DNA of 64,000 nt from a virus. The stretch spans positions 62,001 to 126,000 of the IMG/VR virus record IMGVR_UViG_3300035698_035366, one strand, 5' to 3'. Made by a program: the position numbers and the translations under genes. A model generated the notes under the pieces. The model ran no database searches. It had not been told where the DNA came from and saw only the letters and a list, made by a program, of their open reading frames with translations. Position 1 is the stretch's first letter; each line of letters begins with the position of its first letter. Positions 1 through 8,061 of this stretch are shown piece by piece.

Positions 1-2
1 CT

Positions 3-989
3 GATTCAGTACGTATATTTGTTGATGATAACATTATCCCTATGTCAGAACGTCTTGGTGAATGGTTGGCAGATGACGGTATACCAAAAGCTATGGGTAA
101 AATTGCAGATTGGTATGATGGTTTATTTGAAGGGGTGGCTGGAACAGACCCAGGGAAAAAATTTACTAATTGGATAGATGGTATTTTTGCATCAGCTGAT
201 GGTAAAGCTGCTACTGGAATTTTGAATGGCCTTGGAAATATGTTTGAAAACATAGGTATTAAGCTTAAAGAAATTTTCTTTGGATCAACAAAGGAAATTG
301 AAGGTGTGATGAAAACATTACCTGGAGTTTTTGGTGATCCTGGAGATTGGGAAGCTATAAAGAAATATGTTAGTGGTTTTATTGAAGGTATAAAAAATAC
401 TTTTGCTTCTTTTGGTGAGTTGACAAAAGAAGACGTTGCAAAAAAAATATCCGAAGTGATTAATAGTGTAATTACAGCTTTTGCGGCTTTTCCAGAATTT
501 ATTGATAATTTTATTGCTTCTTTTATCGGTAGCAAGTTTTTCTCTGATGAAACTGTTGAAGATGCTGAAAAAAGAATTAAAGATAGAGCAATAGCAAAAT
601 TGGAAGCCGAAACAACTGATATTCTTAATAATCCCAAAACCGATCCGAAGAGTAAATATAATCTAGAAATGAAGGAACAGGAAAGAGTTAAAACGGATGT
701 ATCAAACAGAGATTCTGGTGGATGGTTTTCCTTACCTACAAAACCAGAAGAACAACGTGGCCCAACGATACAAGATAGTCTTCAAAAAATGATTGCAGCA
801 AGACAAGATGGTGGTTTGGATAGCAATGAATTAAAAGAAATTAAAGCTGCCATCGCAAAGCTTGGCGTTCCTTTAGAAAAAGCAAATGATGCAATGCAAT
901 ATTTGGCAAGTGTTAAACCTGGTGAGTTGAATGCTGCGACCGCCGCGGTTGAATTAAATGGAAGAATACTTAGAGTTGCTAGAGAATAA
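3..989 (+). CDS. C-terminal part of a large virion protein (tape-measure or internal protein candidate)
   Basis: The frame is open to the left window edge, and the first ATG (42) has no Shine-Dalgarno sequence, so this is the 3' end of a longer gene. The visible part is rich in amphipathic and hydrophobic helices (residues around 145-165 of the ATG-initiated form are strongly apolar), has a Pro/Lys linker and ends in a helical domain. It lies directly upstream of the portal in a late orientation, where a tail or internal virion gene is expected. No catalytic motif is visible. A tape-measure role is inferred from position and composition only. Confidence 0.5.
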   Translation, partial: DSVRIFVDDNIIPMSERLGEWLADDGIPKAMGKIADWYDGLFEGVAGTDPGKKFTNWIDGIFASADGKAATGILNGLGNMFENIGIKLKEIFFGSTKEIEGVMKTLPGVFGDPGDWEAIKKYVSGFIEGIKNTFASFGELTKEDVAKKISEVINSVITAFAAFPEFIDNFIASFIGSKFFSDETVEDAEKRIKDRAIAKLEAETTDILNNPKTDPKSKYNLEMKEQERVKTDVSNRDSGGWFSLPTKPEEQRGPTIQDSLQKMIAARQDGGLDSNELKEIKAAIAKLGVPLEKANDAMQYLASVKPGELNAATAAVELNGRILRVARE

Positions 990-1006
990 TGACTAATACT
1001 ATAAAC

Positions 1007-1014
1007 AATAAATA
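1007..1014 (+). promoter_or_regulatory. T4-type late promoter box AATAAATA upstream of portal
   Basis: The box AATAAATA lies 29 bases before the portal ATG, in the spacing seen for the other late boxes in this window. Confidence 0.4.
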
Positions 1015-1042
1015 CTATGTAATTAACTTTTAGGTTGAAAAT

Positions 1043-4000
1043 ATGAGCTGGAAAAAACATTTGGCTGCCGTACCACAAGGGCAAAAACTCCAAGCTGCAA
1101 TTGATAGAATGCACGCTAATATGGATAATGAAGCCATTACTGGTACGAGTGGTAAATTTACTTCTTATCTACCAGAAGTTTATTCTGGGCAAGATAACCG
1201 TATTGAAAGATACGGTCAATATTTGAACATGGATAAAGATCCAGCCGTCAATGCTGCATTGGATACCATTTCATATTTCTGTACACAAACTGAAGAAGAA
1301 TCACCTTTGATGTTCAAAATTGATTACTTTGATAATGTCACTGATGCGGAAACAGAAGTGTTACAAGCTTCCCTTAGAAAATGGACATTAATCAATAAAT
1401 TCAAACAACGACTATTTGGTATTTTCAGAAAAACTATTATGTATGGTGATCAATTCTTTATTCGCGACCCAGAAACATTTGAACTGCATTGGGTCAATCA
1501 CGAAAATGTTGATAAGATAATTGTAGATGAGGCACAAGGAAAGAAACTTGATCAATTCATAGTTAGGGATTTGGATTTGAATCTGCAGACATTAGTAGCA
1601 ACTCAGCCTAGAAAAGGACGTGGTTCACAAGGACCAACAGGGTGGGCTGGAACGCCTAAGGCCGCTGGACCAGTCACTGTTCCATCATCAGCAGGTGGTT
1701 ATGGTACAAGGTTTGATACTGGTCAAGGTGAATATATTGATGCAAATCATGTTGTTCAATTCTCTCTTTCAGATGGACAAGACGCAAATTGGCCGTTTGG
1801 TTCTTCAATTTTGGAATCAGTTTTCAAACCATACAAGCAGAAAGAATTAATTGAAGATGCGGTTATCATTTATCGAGTTCAAAGAGCACCTGAACGTAGA
1901 GTATTTTATATTGATACTGGTAATGCACCCCCACATAAGGCTATGGAGTTCGTTAATCGAATTTCAAATGAAATACACCAACGACGTATACCAACACAGA
2001 CTGGTGGTGGATCAACAATTATGGATGCAGCATACAACCCATTGTGTTTAGCGTTAGACACAACTATACCGCTATTAGATGGTAGAACACTTAAATTGGA
2101 AGAATTGATTACTGAATATAACCAAGGTAAAGAAAATTGGACTTATAGTTGTGACCCTATAACAGGTAAGATTGTTCCTGGTAATATTACATGGGCAGGT
2201 ATCACACGCAAAAACACACAAGTGATTAAATTAAACCTGGATGATGGAACTTCAATTACATTAACACCAGACCACAAAGTACCGGTTTTAGGTAAAGGAT
2301 TCGTCGAAGCACAACACCTGACTAAAAATGATTCATTGATTAGTTATGAAACACGAGAAAAAAGCCTAGTTTCTTCGGATAATGATAGAACATACACTCA
2401 AATTTACGATCATGAACAAAATGAATGGGTTTATGTTCATCGGTTAGTTAATAAATTCTTTAGAGATATTAACAAACATCAAGAATTTACATATCTACCA
2501 GAAAATATTAATTCTCATAAAAGTGTTGTTCACCATAAAGATTTCAATCGATATAATAATGATCCTAGGAATCTACAATTAATGAATCACTTAGACCATA
2601 TTAGATACCATCAGGATACTAATTTTTGGCAGCATATTTCAGAGAAAGAAGCTGAACGAATTAAATTAAAAATAAGTAAGACCTTAAAAAATCGGTGGGA
2701 AAATATTACCGATGATGAAAAAAGAATTTCTTTAAAAAATATAAGAAAAGCGCAGCAACAAGCAGTTTGGTTAAGAAATAATGACAATGATCATGCAACA
2801 AAATATGCTGTTAATTTTGGAAAAGCAAGACGTGAAAAAATTAAAAACGATCCTGATTTCAAAAAACGAATTACTTCACATTTAACAAATTGGCAAGAAA
2901 ATATGCCTAATCAACGAAAGAATTACACTCAAAAGATGTTACAATTAGTAATTGATGTTGTTAGAGAAAATGATTCAAACCGTGTTAATACAGCTAAAAT
3001 ATTAAATGAAAATGGTGATATACTTAACGAAATTAAATTAGTAAATCCAGTAGATCCTAAAAAGAATAATAAAATTGGTTATACAACATTCACTCCTGAA
3101 AATCTCGACGGTATTATTTCTAATTTCGGATACAAAGGATGGAAAGACTTTAAATCTAAAATTAATGTTTATAATCATAGAATTACCTCAATTGAATGGT
3201 TAGATGAAAAACAAGATACTGGCACAATAACAATAGATGGTAAAGAAAAATGGCATAATTATCATACCTTCCCAGTAAATAATAGCATTTTTGTTAAAAA
3301 TTCAATGATTGACGATTATTTCTTTCCACAAACTGCAGAAGGTCGAGGATCAAAGGTTGAAACTCTTCCGGGTGGAGATAGTTTAGGTGAGATTGATGAT
3401 TTGAAATATTTCAATAATAGAATGCTCGATGGTTTGCGCGTTCCCCGTTCATATATTTCAACAGGACCAGATGAAAACCAAGGTGGGTTAAGTGACGGTA
3501 AGCTCGGAATGGCTTATATGCAAGACTTTAGTTTTGGCAAGTATTGTGGTAGAATTCAAGATCAGCTAAATCCAACATTTGACCGTGAATTCAAATTATT
3601 TCTAAAGGACCGCGGTATTCAAGTTGATTCAGGTATGTTCCAAATTGAACTTCATACGCCGCAGAATTTCTCAAAGTATCGCCAAATTGAGGCTGATTCA
3701 GCACAAATTTCAGTATTCCAACCACTAGCTGATGTTCCTTACTTGTCTAAGCGATTCCTAATGAAACGATTCCTAAATCTTTCAGATGAAGAAATTCTTG
3801 AAAATGAGGAATTGTGGAGAGAGGAAAATGAAGAATCTGCAAATGATGCAATGGGTATAAATACTGGTGGTGGAGGCGGAGGTGCCGCTGGCGTTTCAGG
3901 CCTGAGTGCTGTTGGTATTCGTCCAGATGAAGGTGGTGAAGATATTGATACCGGAGAAGAATTGGAAGGCACGGAATCGCCAATCTCTGGTGGTGAAGCT

Positions 4001-4045
4001 GGTGAAGTCGAAACAGGTGAAGAAGCCCCTGAAGTGGAGTTATAA
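1043..4045 (+). CDS. Portal vertex protein (T4 gp20-like) interrupted by an intein
   Basis: The 1000-residue precursor comprises an N-terminal portal part (residues 1-334), an intein (335-753) and the C-terminal portal part (754-1000). The spliced protein would be 581 residues, close to the usual size of T4-type portals. The splice junction sits in the conserved stretch AYNPL|SMIDDYFFPQ, followed by EGRGSKVETLPGG, which is typical of gp20. The portal forms the dodecameric head vertex through which DNA is packaged. The C-terminus is a Gly- and Glu-rich tail. The start is ATG 1043, 29 bases after a late box. Confidence 0.93.
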   Translation: MSWKKHLAAVPQGQKLQAAIDRMHANMDNEAITGTSGKFTSYLPEVYSGQDNRIERYGQYLNMDKDPAVNAALDTISYFCTQTEEESPLMFKIDYFDNVTDAETEVLQASLRKWTLINKFKQRLFGIFRKTIMYGDQFFIRDPETFELHWVNHENVDKIIVDEAQGKKLDQFIVRDLDLNLQTLVATQPRKGRGSQGPTGWAGTPKAAGPVTVPSSAGGYGTRFDTGQGEYIDANHVVQFSLSDGQDANWPFGSSILESVFKPYKQKELIEDAVIIYRVQRAPERRVFYIDTGNAPPHKAMEFVNRISNEIHQRRIPTQTGGGSTIMDAAYNPLCLALDTTIPLLDGRTLKLEELITEYNQGKENWTYSCDPITGKIVPGNITWAGITRKNTQVIKLNLDDGTSITLTPDHKVPVLGKGFVEAQHLTKNDSLISYETREKSLVSSDNDRTYTQIYDHEQNEWVYVHRLVNKFFRDINKHQEFTYLPENINSHKSVVHHKDFNRYNNDPRNLQLMNHLDHIRYHQDTNFWQHISEKEAERIKLKISKTLKNRWENITDDEKRISLKNIRKAQQQAVWLRNNDNDHATKYAVNFGKARREKIKNDPDFKKRITSHLTNWQENMPNQRKNYTQKMLQLVIDVVRENDSNRVNTAKILNENGDILNEIKLVNPVDPKKNNKIGYTTFTPENLDGIISNFGYKGWKDFKSKINVYNHRITSIEWLDEKQDTGTITIDGKEKWHNYHTFPVNNSIFVKNSMIDDYFFPQTAEGRGSKVETLPGGDSLGEIDDLKYFNNRMLDGLRVPRSYISTGPDENQGGLSDGKLGMAYMQDFSFGKYCGRIQDQLNPTFDREFKLFLKDRGIQVDSGMFQIELHTPQNFSKYRQIEADSAQISVFQPLADVPYLSKRFLMKRFLNLSDEEILENEELWREENEESANDAMGINTGGGGGGAAGVSGLSAVGIRPDEGGEDIDTGEELEGTESPISGGEAGEVETGEEAPEVEL
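2045..3301 (+). other. Intein with HNH homing endonuclease inside the portal gene
   Basis: The element encodes 419 residues. Block A begins with Cys1 (CLALDTTIPLLDG), and the 'TLTPDHKVPV' stretch provides the block B Thr/His motif. The C-terminus is HNYHTFPVNNSIFVKN followed by +1 Ser, matching the terminal Asn and nucleophile required for splicing. An HNH nuclease core is visible in the middle (VVHHKDFNRYNNDPRNL). All splicing residues I could check are present, so it should be active. Its target is one of the most conserved sites of the portal. Confidence 0.9.
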
Positions 4046-4046
4046 A

Positions 4047-4310
4047 ATGAAATTAACGGAAGCATTAAAAATTATTTTAGAGTTTGAACAGGAAAATGCT
4101 AATTTTGGGTTTTATGATCCATCTGAAGACAAAATTGCACAACGTAACCTTGACGATACACGCAAAACCAAGTTAACCCTAAAGCACTTAAATCGTTTGA
4201 AGAAAATCCGAGCGACTAAAAAATTGGCTCATGTGCAGAAGACAGGGCTTCTGCAATTAATGTATGGTTCAGCCGGTGGTGAAGAAGAGGGTGGTGCGTC
4301 CCCGTTCTAA
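4047..4310 (+). CDS. Small late head gene product, unknown (gp67-position)
   Basis: The product has 87 residues. It starts at ATG 4047, right after the portal stop, so it is probably translated with it. The protein has an acidic, helical N-terminus, a basic middle (KTKLTLKHLNRLKKIRATKK) and a Gly/Glu-rich end. In T4 a small prohead core gene (67) follows the portal gene, which suggests a comparable role, but no sequence match is claimed. The upstream in-frame extension within the portal reading region was rejected because it overlaps portal coding sequence. Confidence 0.6.
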   Translation: MKLTEALKIILEFEQENANFGFYDPSEDKIAQRNLDDTRKTKLTLKHLNRLKKIRATKKLAHVQKTGLLQLMYGSAGGEEEGGASPF

Positions 4311-4801
4311 AATCTTAATTTGAATAATAATCTATCATCTTCATTTTGGAAATAAAATATTGGATATATATTAATATATACTTTATTAAACGAATCAACA
4401 AACATTATATCAGCATGAAACCCGAAAGAAGCGTTTATTTTATCTTCTTCTAAGTAATTAATATATTCTTTTAATCCAACCCTGATGATAAAATCACTAA
4501 TGCGTTTAGCGTGTACATTATGGTATAGATTATTATCCCCCAATTCATACATATAATATGTAGAAAATTCTAAAATAGTGTGCCCAATACAAGAAAGCTT
4601 ATACGGGTCAAGTATAAAGTCATCAAGTTTCAGCATATATCTGTGAGTCTTTAATGATCTTTTATGCGTTTCTGTTAAATAACCTCTTAATTGGTTAACG
4701 TTTACTTGATTTTTTATATCACCTTCATAAGAATAGAAAGTAAAATTATACTTAACGTCGTCGACGCGATTTTCGTACGGCTGTATCGCGGTTGGCTCCA
4801 T
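4307..4801 (-). CDS. Hypothetical protein with C-terminal YFxNxxDxxLFKLxF motif
   Basis: The product has 164 residues from ATG 4801 (MEPTAIQPYENR). A longer in-frame form reaches further into the HNH gene and is less likely. The C-terminus YFQNEDDRLLFKLRF belongs to a motif found at the ends of at least ten other small proteins in this window. The gene is the last of a minus-strand chain of overlapping genes and converges on the portal operon, overlapping its end by 4 bases. Function unknown. Confidence 0.65.
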   Translation of the reverse strand: MEPTAIQPYENRVDDVKYNFTFYSYEGDIKNQVNVNQLRGYLTETHKRSLKTHRYMLKLDDFILDPYKLSCIGHTILEFSTYYMYELGDNNLYHNVHAKRISDFIIRVGLKEYINYLEEDKINASFGFHADIMFVDSFNKVYINIYPIFYFQNEDDRLLFKLRF

Positions 4802-5048
4802 AAAATTCAGGATCTTTTCGAGCCACCCATTTAATAAATTTTTTAATTTCATCGTGATCATTGATCCGATCCCATGTATAATACCAGTTTGCAAGTTCTT
4901 TCTCCGTAAACACTGAATGAATTTTTTGGTGACATACGCGATGTATCGTTTCAGTACCAGTCCCTTTTTTAGCTTTGGGAATCATGTGATGGTTATCAAT
5001 ACTTTTTCCTTGTATTAATTCTCTACCACACATTGGACAATTATTCAT
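4752..5048 (-). CDS. HNH endonuclease (small, free-standing)
   Basis: The product has 98 residues. It carries CPMCG near the N-terminus, then NHHMIPKAKKGTGTETIHRVCHQKIH, a zinc-bound HNH core with the expected Cys pair and His residues. Such proteins are mobile endonucleases or DNA-processing nucleases of phages. The start overlaps the end of the upstream gene by 8 bases, and the end overlaps the next gene by 50 bases, so it is embedded in a translationally coupled chain. The C-terminus is very basic (RKSRRRR), consistent with DNA binding. Confidence 0.8.
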   Translation of the reverse strand: MNNCPMCGRELIQGKSIDNHHMIPKAKKGTGTETIHRVCHQKIHSVFTEKELANWYYTWDRINDHDEIKKFIKWVARKDPEFYGANRDTAVRKSRRRR

Positions 5049-5238
5049 TATGCATTAACCTAAACATTATTGCTTCTTCATTATCTTCAAATTCAACTAT
5101 TACATCATACGATGGTAAATCATAAAAGACCTTTCCGGTTTCGAAATTGTCATCTACATATTTTCGAAGAGTGAGTAATTGATAATTTACTTGTTTCGGT
5201 GGGGTAAAACGTCGTTCAATTTGAATTTTATATCCCAT
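5041..5238 (-). CDS. Small protein of the C-terminal-motif family
   Basis: The product has 65 residues and ends with VEFEDNEEAIMFRLMHNE, the window-wide family motif (acidic turn followed by a short apolar strand). Its start overlaps the stop of the preceding gene by one base, so translation is coupled. Unknown function; probably a small accessory protein expressed before late genes. Confidence 0.65.
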   Translation of the reverse strand: MGYKIQIERRFTPPKQVNYQLLTLRKYVDDNFETGKVFYDLPSYDVIVEFEDNEEAIMFRLMHNE

Positions 5239-5468
5239 CAGATATTCCAGTTCATCTTAAACAAGACCGCATCTTCTATATTTTCAAATACAATGTTAAA
5301 ACCTATAACATTTTGCGGACCATCTTGATCATCGTATGTCTCAAATAATGGTTTGATTATACCAAAAATATCATTTTTATCGAAAACATCTTCGATCATT
5401 TGATGCACAAGAGTGAATCCCAAACTATATTGACTACATGGGTATTCGATAAAATAATCAATCATCAT
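5238..5468 (-). CDS. Small protein of the C-terminal-motif family
   Basis: The product has 76 residues and ends with FENIEDAVLFKMNWNI. It overlaps the upstream gene by 11 bases and touches the downstream gene. Apart from the shared C-terminus it has no similarity that I can see to its neighbours, so the family may share only a terminal domain or signal. Function unknown. Confidence 0.65.
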   Translation of the reverse strand: MMIDYFIEYPCSQYSLGFTLVHQMIEDVFDKNDIFGIIKPLFETYDDQDGPQNVIGFNIVFENIEDAVLFKMNWNI

Positions 5469-5676
5469 ATATCAATCTAATTAGGGTTATGTCTTCTTGG
5501 GAGCCACATATCACTTCGTAATAAAATGGTCTTGATTCGGCTTCTGCTATAAACGATTCATTGAGAAAATTTACAGGTAGGACATTTCCGCCAATGTTAT
5601 TTTCCTTTAGAATATTTTTCATTCTCATATAATGTTGATATCTACCTTTGAACATAAATGAAAACATCATACCCAC
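5458..5676 (-). CDS. Small protein, divergent member of the C-terminal-motif family
   Basis: The product has 72 residues. The C-terminus CGSQEDITLIRLIYDD keeps the 'EDxxLxRL' pattern of the family with an altered start. The start overlaps the previous gene by 10 bases. ATG codons at residues 1, 3 and 4 are all possible starts. Function unknown. Confidence 0.6.
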   Translation of the reverse strand: MGMMFSFMFKGRYQHYMRMKNILKENNIGGNVLPVNFLNESFIAEAESRPFYYEVICGSQEDITLIRLIYDD

Positions 5677-6137
5677 GTCATTTTAGTTAACAATAAATCT
5701 TCTTGATTTTTAAAAATAATTGCGAAACAATTGACTGAATTTGAGTAAACGTCCTCAGCCCTCACGAAATTGGTACTCCAAGAAATCCTTTGCTCGTTAA
5801 TCCATTGTGTGAATGGTTTATGTCTCCAGCTAAGAGAACAATTATCTTCATGAATTTCTTTAACAACAAACGTTCCATCAAGGTTTGAGACTTGGCTACT
5901 TATATGTTTCAATTCCTGAGGCTTGATAGCACACATTAACCACACAAAGGGTTTTCTAGAATATATGGGATGTTCAGAATCGTATCTCCATATATTACAA
6001 TGTGGGAAATTTTCCAGTTCAAGAATTTTCCATTGTCGATCGGAGAGCTCGAGATTCATACCCCGAGCCCTCTCTATTGCAGATAAATCCGAAGTACGAT
6101 ATTCCTCATACTTCTCGGGTGATACCTTGCCAATCAT
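5667..6137 (-). CDS. Hypothetical protein with C-terminal family motif
   Basis: The product has 156 residues from ATG 6137 (MIGKVSPEKYEEYR). The reading frame continues further upstream, but that part runs through the nicotinamidase gene and encodes an implausible Leu/Ser-rich stretch. The end, FKNQEDLLLTKMTWV, carries the family motif. The start overlaps the 3' end of the nicotinamidase gene by 32 bases, pointing to one operon. The middle has several Trp and Cys residues but no recognisable active site. Confidence 0.65.
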   Translation of the reverse strand: MIGKVSPEKYEEYRTSDLSAIERARGMNLELSDRQWKILELENFPHCNIWRYDSEHPIYSRKPFVWLMCAIKPQELKHISSQVSNLDGTFVVKEIHEDNCSLSWRHKPFTQWINEQRISWSTNFVRAEDVYSNSVNCFAIIFKNQEDLLLTKMTWV

Positions 6138-6684
6138 CTCCCATTTCCTCAATTTGCCTAAATAACCCCTTGCTAATCGACCCCTTAACTGTGACATCAA
6201 AACCAAGAGCAGCAACCCCTCGGACGAAGAAGTCGACACAAATATCAGTAGCAACGCCACCAACTTCGATTTCATTAACACCAGCAGCGAGCATTTCAGA
6301 GAAGAATTGATCTCTTGTCTTCATTGTACCGTATCCTTCGATTCTGAGATTATCCTCTTCGAAGGTGTCGAACGCATTCTTGTAAATGGTATATACCGGA
6401 ATGTCTGAATTGATCACTAATTGATTAACCGCCAGACGTGAGCCAACGGTGTTTTTTACACAGTGGCTTGGGAACGGTGTGCCATCTGGCATAGTTTCAA
6501 CAAAGTCTGCTTCATGCCAATCCTTAGTGAATACAACTGCTTCAATCTCATCGGGATTCAGGTCAATTAAATACTGGGTCATCGGAATAATTAATTCCTT
6601 TGAACCGGGGATTGGTAATTTCGAACCCACCAAATCCAGGAAGTCTACCTGAAAATCTACAATACCTACTAACTTCTTTGCCAT
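6106..6684 (-). CDS. pncA: Nicotinamidase (PncA-like isochorismatase-fold hydrolase)
   Basis: The 192-residue protein converts nicotinamide to nicotinate and ammonia, the entry step of bacterial NAD salvage. VDFQVDF near residue 9 carries the catalytic Asp; FTKDWHEADF and GTPFPSHCVKNTVGS match the metal-binding and substrate regions; YKNAFDTF supplies the Lys; and GVATDICV contains the catalytic Cys. Length fits the family. It is the downstream partner of the phosphoribosyltransferase, adenylyltransferase and NAD synthetase genes on the same strand between 8293 and 12551, which together form a complete route to NAD. Confidence 0.92.
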   Translation of the reverse strand: MAKKLVGIVDFQVDFLDLVGSKLPIPGSKELIIPMTQYLIDLNPDEIEAVVFTKDWHEADFVETMPDGTPFPSHCVKNTVGSRLAVNQLVINSDIPVYTIYKNAFDTFEEDNLRIEGYGTMKTRDQFFSEMLAAGVNEIEVGGVATDICVDFFVRGVAALGFDVTVKGSISKGLFRQIEEMGDDWQGITREV

Positions 6685-6732
6685 CTTACAATCTCCTTAT
6701 AGACGGTTTTTCAATGTGACCAAATGATCCAA

Positions 6733-6760
6733 TTTTGATCCGCTTCATGCGTGACCGAAT
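6733..6760. repeat. Copy 1 of a short direct repeat (ATGCGTGACC core)
   Basis: TTTTGATCCGCTTCATGCGTGACCGAAT recurs with few changes at 7398-7424. Both copies lie just downstream of small minus-strand genes. This looks like a relic of a local duplication rather than a regulatory site. Confidence 0.5.
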
Positions 6761-6764
6761 TACA

Positions 6765-7085
6765 TTATTTTATAATCTTAAAAACTTCAAGCAAATCGAA
6801 CGGATCAATGTTTCTTTCGTTTGCAACAACAATAACCTTCTTAGCTTTATTAAGCCAGGTATTATGTGCATCTGATGGTGTCTCCCAAGAACCATAAAAC
6901 CAACTACATCCTTCAGCGTGATTATGATGGCATAGTGTTTCATGTAATTCCTCAGCGAGTCTACGATCATTGCTAAGTGCCATAAATCTTTGACGTTGTT
7001 TTTCACGTTTTTCTAATTCTTCGCGGAGATCTACAATCTCTCCTTCAATGCATTCTTCGATTGTCTCAAAACTTTGCGTAACCAT
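6765..7085 (-). CDS. Hypothetical coiled-coil protein
   Basis: The product has 106 residues from ATG 7085 (MVTQSFETIEECIEGE). The N-terminal third is a charged heptad-like helix (LREELEKREKQRQRF). The middle contains CHHNHAEGCSWFYGSW, a Cys/His cluster that could bind a metal. It overlaps the upstream gene by 20 bases. An alternative upstream start at 7100 is possible. Function unknown. Confidence 0.65.
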   Translation of the reverse strand: MVTQSFETIEECIEGEIVDLREELEKREKQRQRFMALSNDRRLAEELHETLCHHNHAEGCSWFYGSWETPSDAHNTWLNKAKKVIVVANERNIDPFDLLEVFKIIK

Positions 7086-7344
7086 TATCCTCTCCCACAA
7101 TTGTTATAATATCTCGAATCTTCTGTTGTAGAACTGTGATCTGTTGATCTCTCGATCTAATTTCTCTTTCATGATCTAAACGTGATACTGGCTCCAATTC
7201 TCTAATTCTAACAAACATTGGATTATTATAATCCTTTGCTTCTTTATCAGCCTTGGTTCTGGCAGATTTTTCATTCTTGGCATCAACGATAATATCAACA
7301 CTTTGATGGGGACCAACCTCATATATTGCCTCAAACTGTTTCAT
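7066..7344 (-). CDS. Hypothetical protein, 92 residues
   Basis: The N-terminus (KQFEAIYEVGPHQSVDIIVDAKNEKSARTKADKEAKDY) reads like a short beta-alpha domain resembling phage proteins that modify residue strings. The C-terminal half is a coiled coil (REIRSRDQQITVLQQKIRDII). It overlaps the next gene. No function can be assigned. Confidence 0.65.
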   Translation of the reverse strand: MKQFEAIYEVGPHQSVDIIVDAKNEKSARTKADKEAKDYNNPMFVRIRELEPVSRLDHEREIRSRDQQITVLQQKIRDIITIVGEDNGYAKF

Positions 7345-7407
7345 CTACCAATTACCTTCATAATGCCTTAATTTTTCTTCATCAGTAAAACCATCTCTTT
7401 GATCCAC
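7345..7407 (-). pseudogene. Remnant of a duplicated small gene (C-terminal fragment)
   Basis: On the minus strand this stretch encodes DQRDGFTDEEKLRHYEGNW-stop, clearly similar to the end of the 7601-7819 protein (QRDGGGFTDAEQLESAERAAGLRW). It has only a GTG start immediately after an in-frame TGA, so the N-terminal part is missing. It marks a local tandem duplication that has decayed. Confidence 0.5.
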
Positions 7408-7424
7408 TCAATGCGTGACCCGAT
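7398..7424. repeat. Copy 2 of the short direct repeat (ATGCGTGACC core)
   Basis: TTTGATCCACTCAATGCGTGACCCGAT is the second copy of the repeat at 6733-6760. It overlaps the start of the gene remnant at 7345-7407. Confidence 0.5.
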
Positions 7425-7427
7425 CTC

Positions 7428-7595
7428 TTACATGCAATCCAAAGCATATTCTTCTAACTCTTCAATATCTTGTCCCTTTGCCCATTTACAAAAAGCATGA
7501 AATTCATATTGTTTATAAAGTTTCGCAGCCTTGAATAACCCAAAGACTCGTTTCAATTGTAATTCCCTTTCAGGTAATGATAATTCTTTGCTCAT
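7428..7595 (-). CDS. Small hypothetical protein, 55 residues
   Basis: From ATG 7595, preceded by an AAGGTGG-like ribosome binding site at good distance, an uninterrupted 55-codon frame encodes MSKELSLPERELQLKRVF and ends ...LEEYALDCM. It fits tightly between the flanking genes on the same strand. Composition is that of a soluble helical protein. No function can be assigned. Confidence 0.6.
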   Translation of the reverse strand: MSKELSLPERELQLKRVFGLFKAAKLYKQYEFHAFCKWAKGQDIEELEEYALDCM

Positions 7596-7600
7596 TATCT

Positions 7601-7819
7601 TTACCACCTTAATCCAGCAGCACGTTCAGCAGATTCCAATTGTTCGGCGTCAGTAAACCCACCACCATCTCTTTGGGCGGCTTCTCGTGTCCAAGACGAT
7701 TCACTTGCTTCTTTCCGGTTCAATAGTTCTTTCATCCGATACATTTTCGTTGACAATTCCAGGACAAGAGAAATAAGTTCATCTTTTGATAACTTCTTTA
7801 ATTCCTCTAACGTTTTCAT
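7601..7819 (-). CDS. Small paralogous protein (MKxxELKxxSxDELI family), copy A
   Basis: The product has 72 residues. The N-terminus MKTLEELKKLSKDELISLVLEL resembles that of the 7870-8061 product, and the C-terminus resembles the remnant at 7345-7407, so at least three copies arose here by duplication. A promoter on the minus strand at 7839-7866 lies directly upstream. Function unknown. Confidence 0.7.
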   Translation of the reverse strand: MKTLEELKKLSKDELISLVLELSTKMYRMKELLNRKEASESSWTREAAQRDGGGFTDAEQLESAERAAGLRW

Positions 7820-7838
7820 TTTATTTTACCTCACTATT

Positions 7839-7866
7839 ATTATAACAATATTTTGTAAATTGTCAA
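7839..7866 (-). promoter_or_regulatory. Sigma70-like promoter
   Basis: On the minus strand TTGACA (7861-7866) and TATAAT (7839-7844) are separated by 16 bases. The promoter faces the small gene starting at 7819 and may drive the chain down to 4307. Confidence 0.65.
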
Positions 7867-7869
7867 CAT

Positions 7870-8061
7870 TTAATCACCGAAACCGCCATGGTAATAACTT
7901 TGTTTATCGTCTTGGACAAATGAATTTCCTAGTCGTTCGGCATATTCAGTATATATTTCTTCATCTGACCTTGCTGATAACCTTAGAATAGTCTTTGATT
8001 GCATCTCGATAATTGCAATCAATTCATCAACAGATTTTTCTTTCAATTCTTCTTTTTTCAT
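7870..8061 (-). CDS. Small paralogous protein (MKxxELKxxSxDELI family), copy B
   Basis: The product has 63 residues starting MKKEELKEKSVDELIAIIEMQ, a paralogue of the 7601-7819 product. The C-terminal half differs (QDDKQSYYHGGFGD). It overlaps the upstream gene by 4 bases (ATGA arrangement), so translation is coupled. Function unknown. Confidence 0.7.
   Translation of the reverse strand: MKKEELKEKSVDELIAIIEMQSKTILRLSARSDEEIYTEYAERLGNSFVQDDKQSYYHGGFGD

Noticed and set aside
3906-4046. N-terminal extension of the 4047-4310 gene
   Set aside because: It overlaps portal coding sequence; ATG 4047 directly after the portal stop is a better start.
6002-6310. Plus-strand frames opposite the nicotinamidase gene
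   Set aside because: Antisense shadows without promoter or ribosome site; the minus-strand enzyme motifs are unambiguous.
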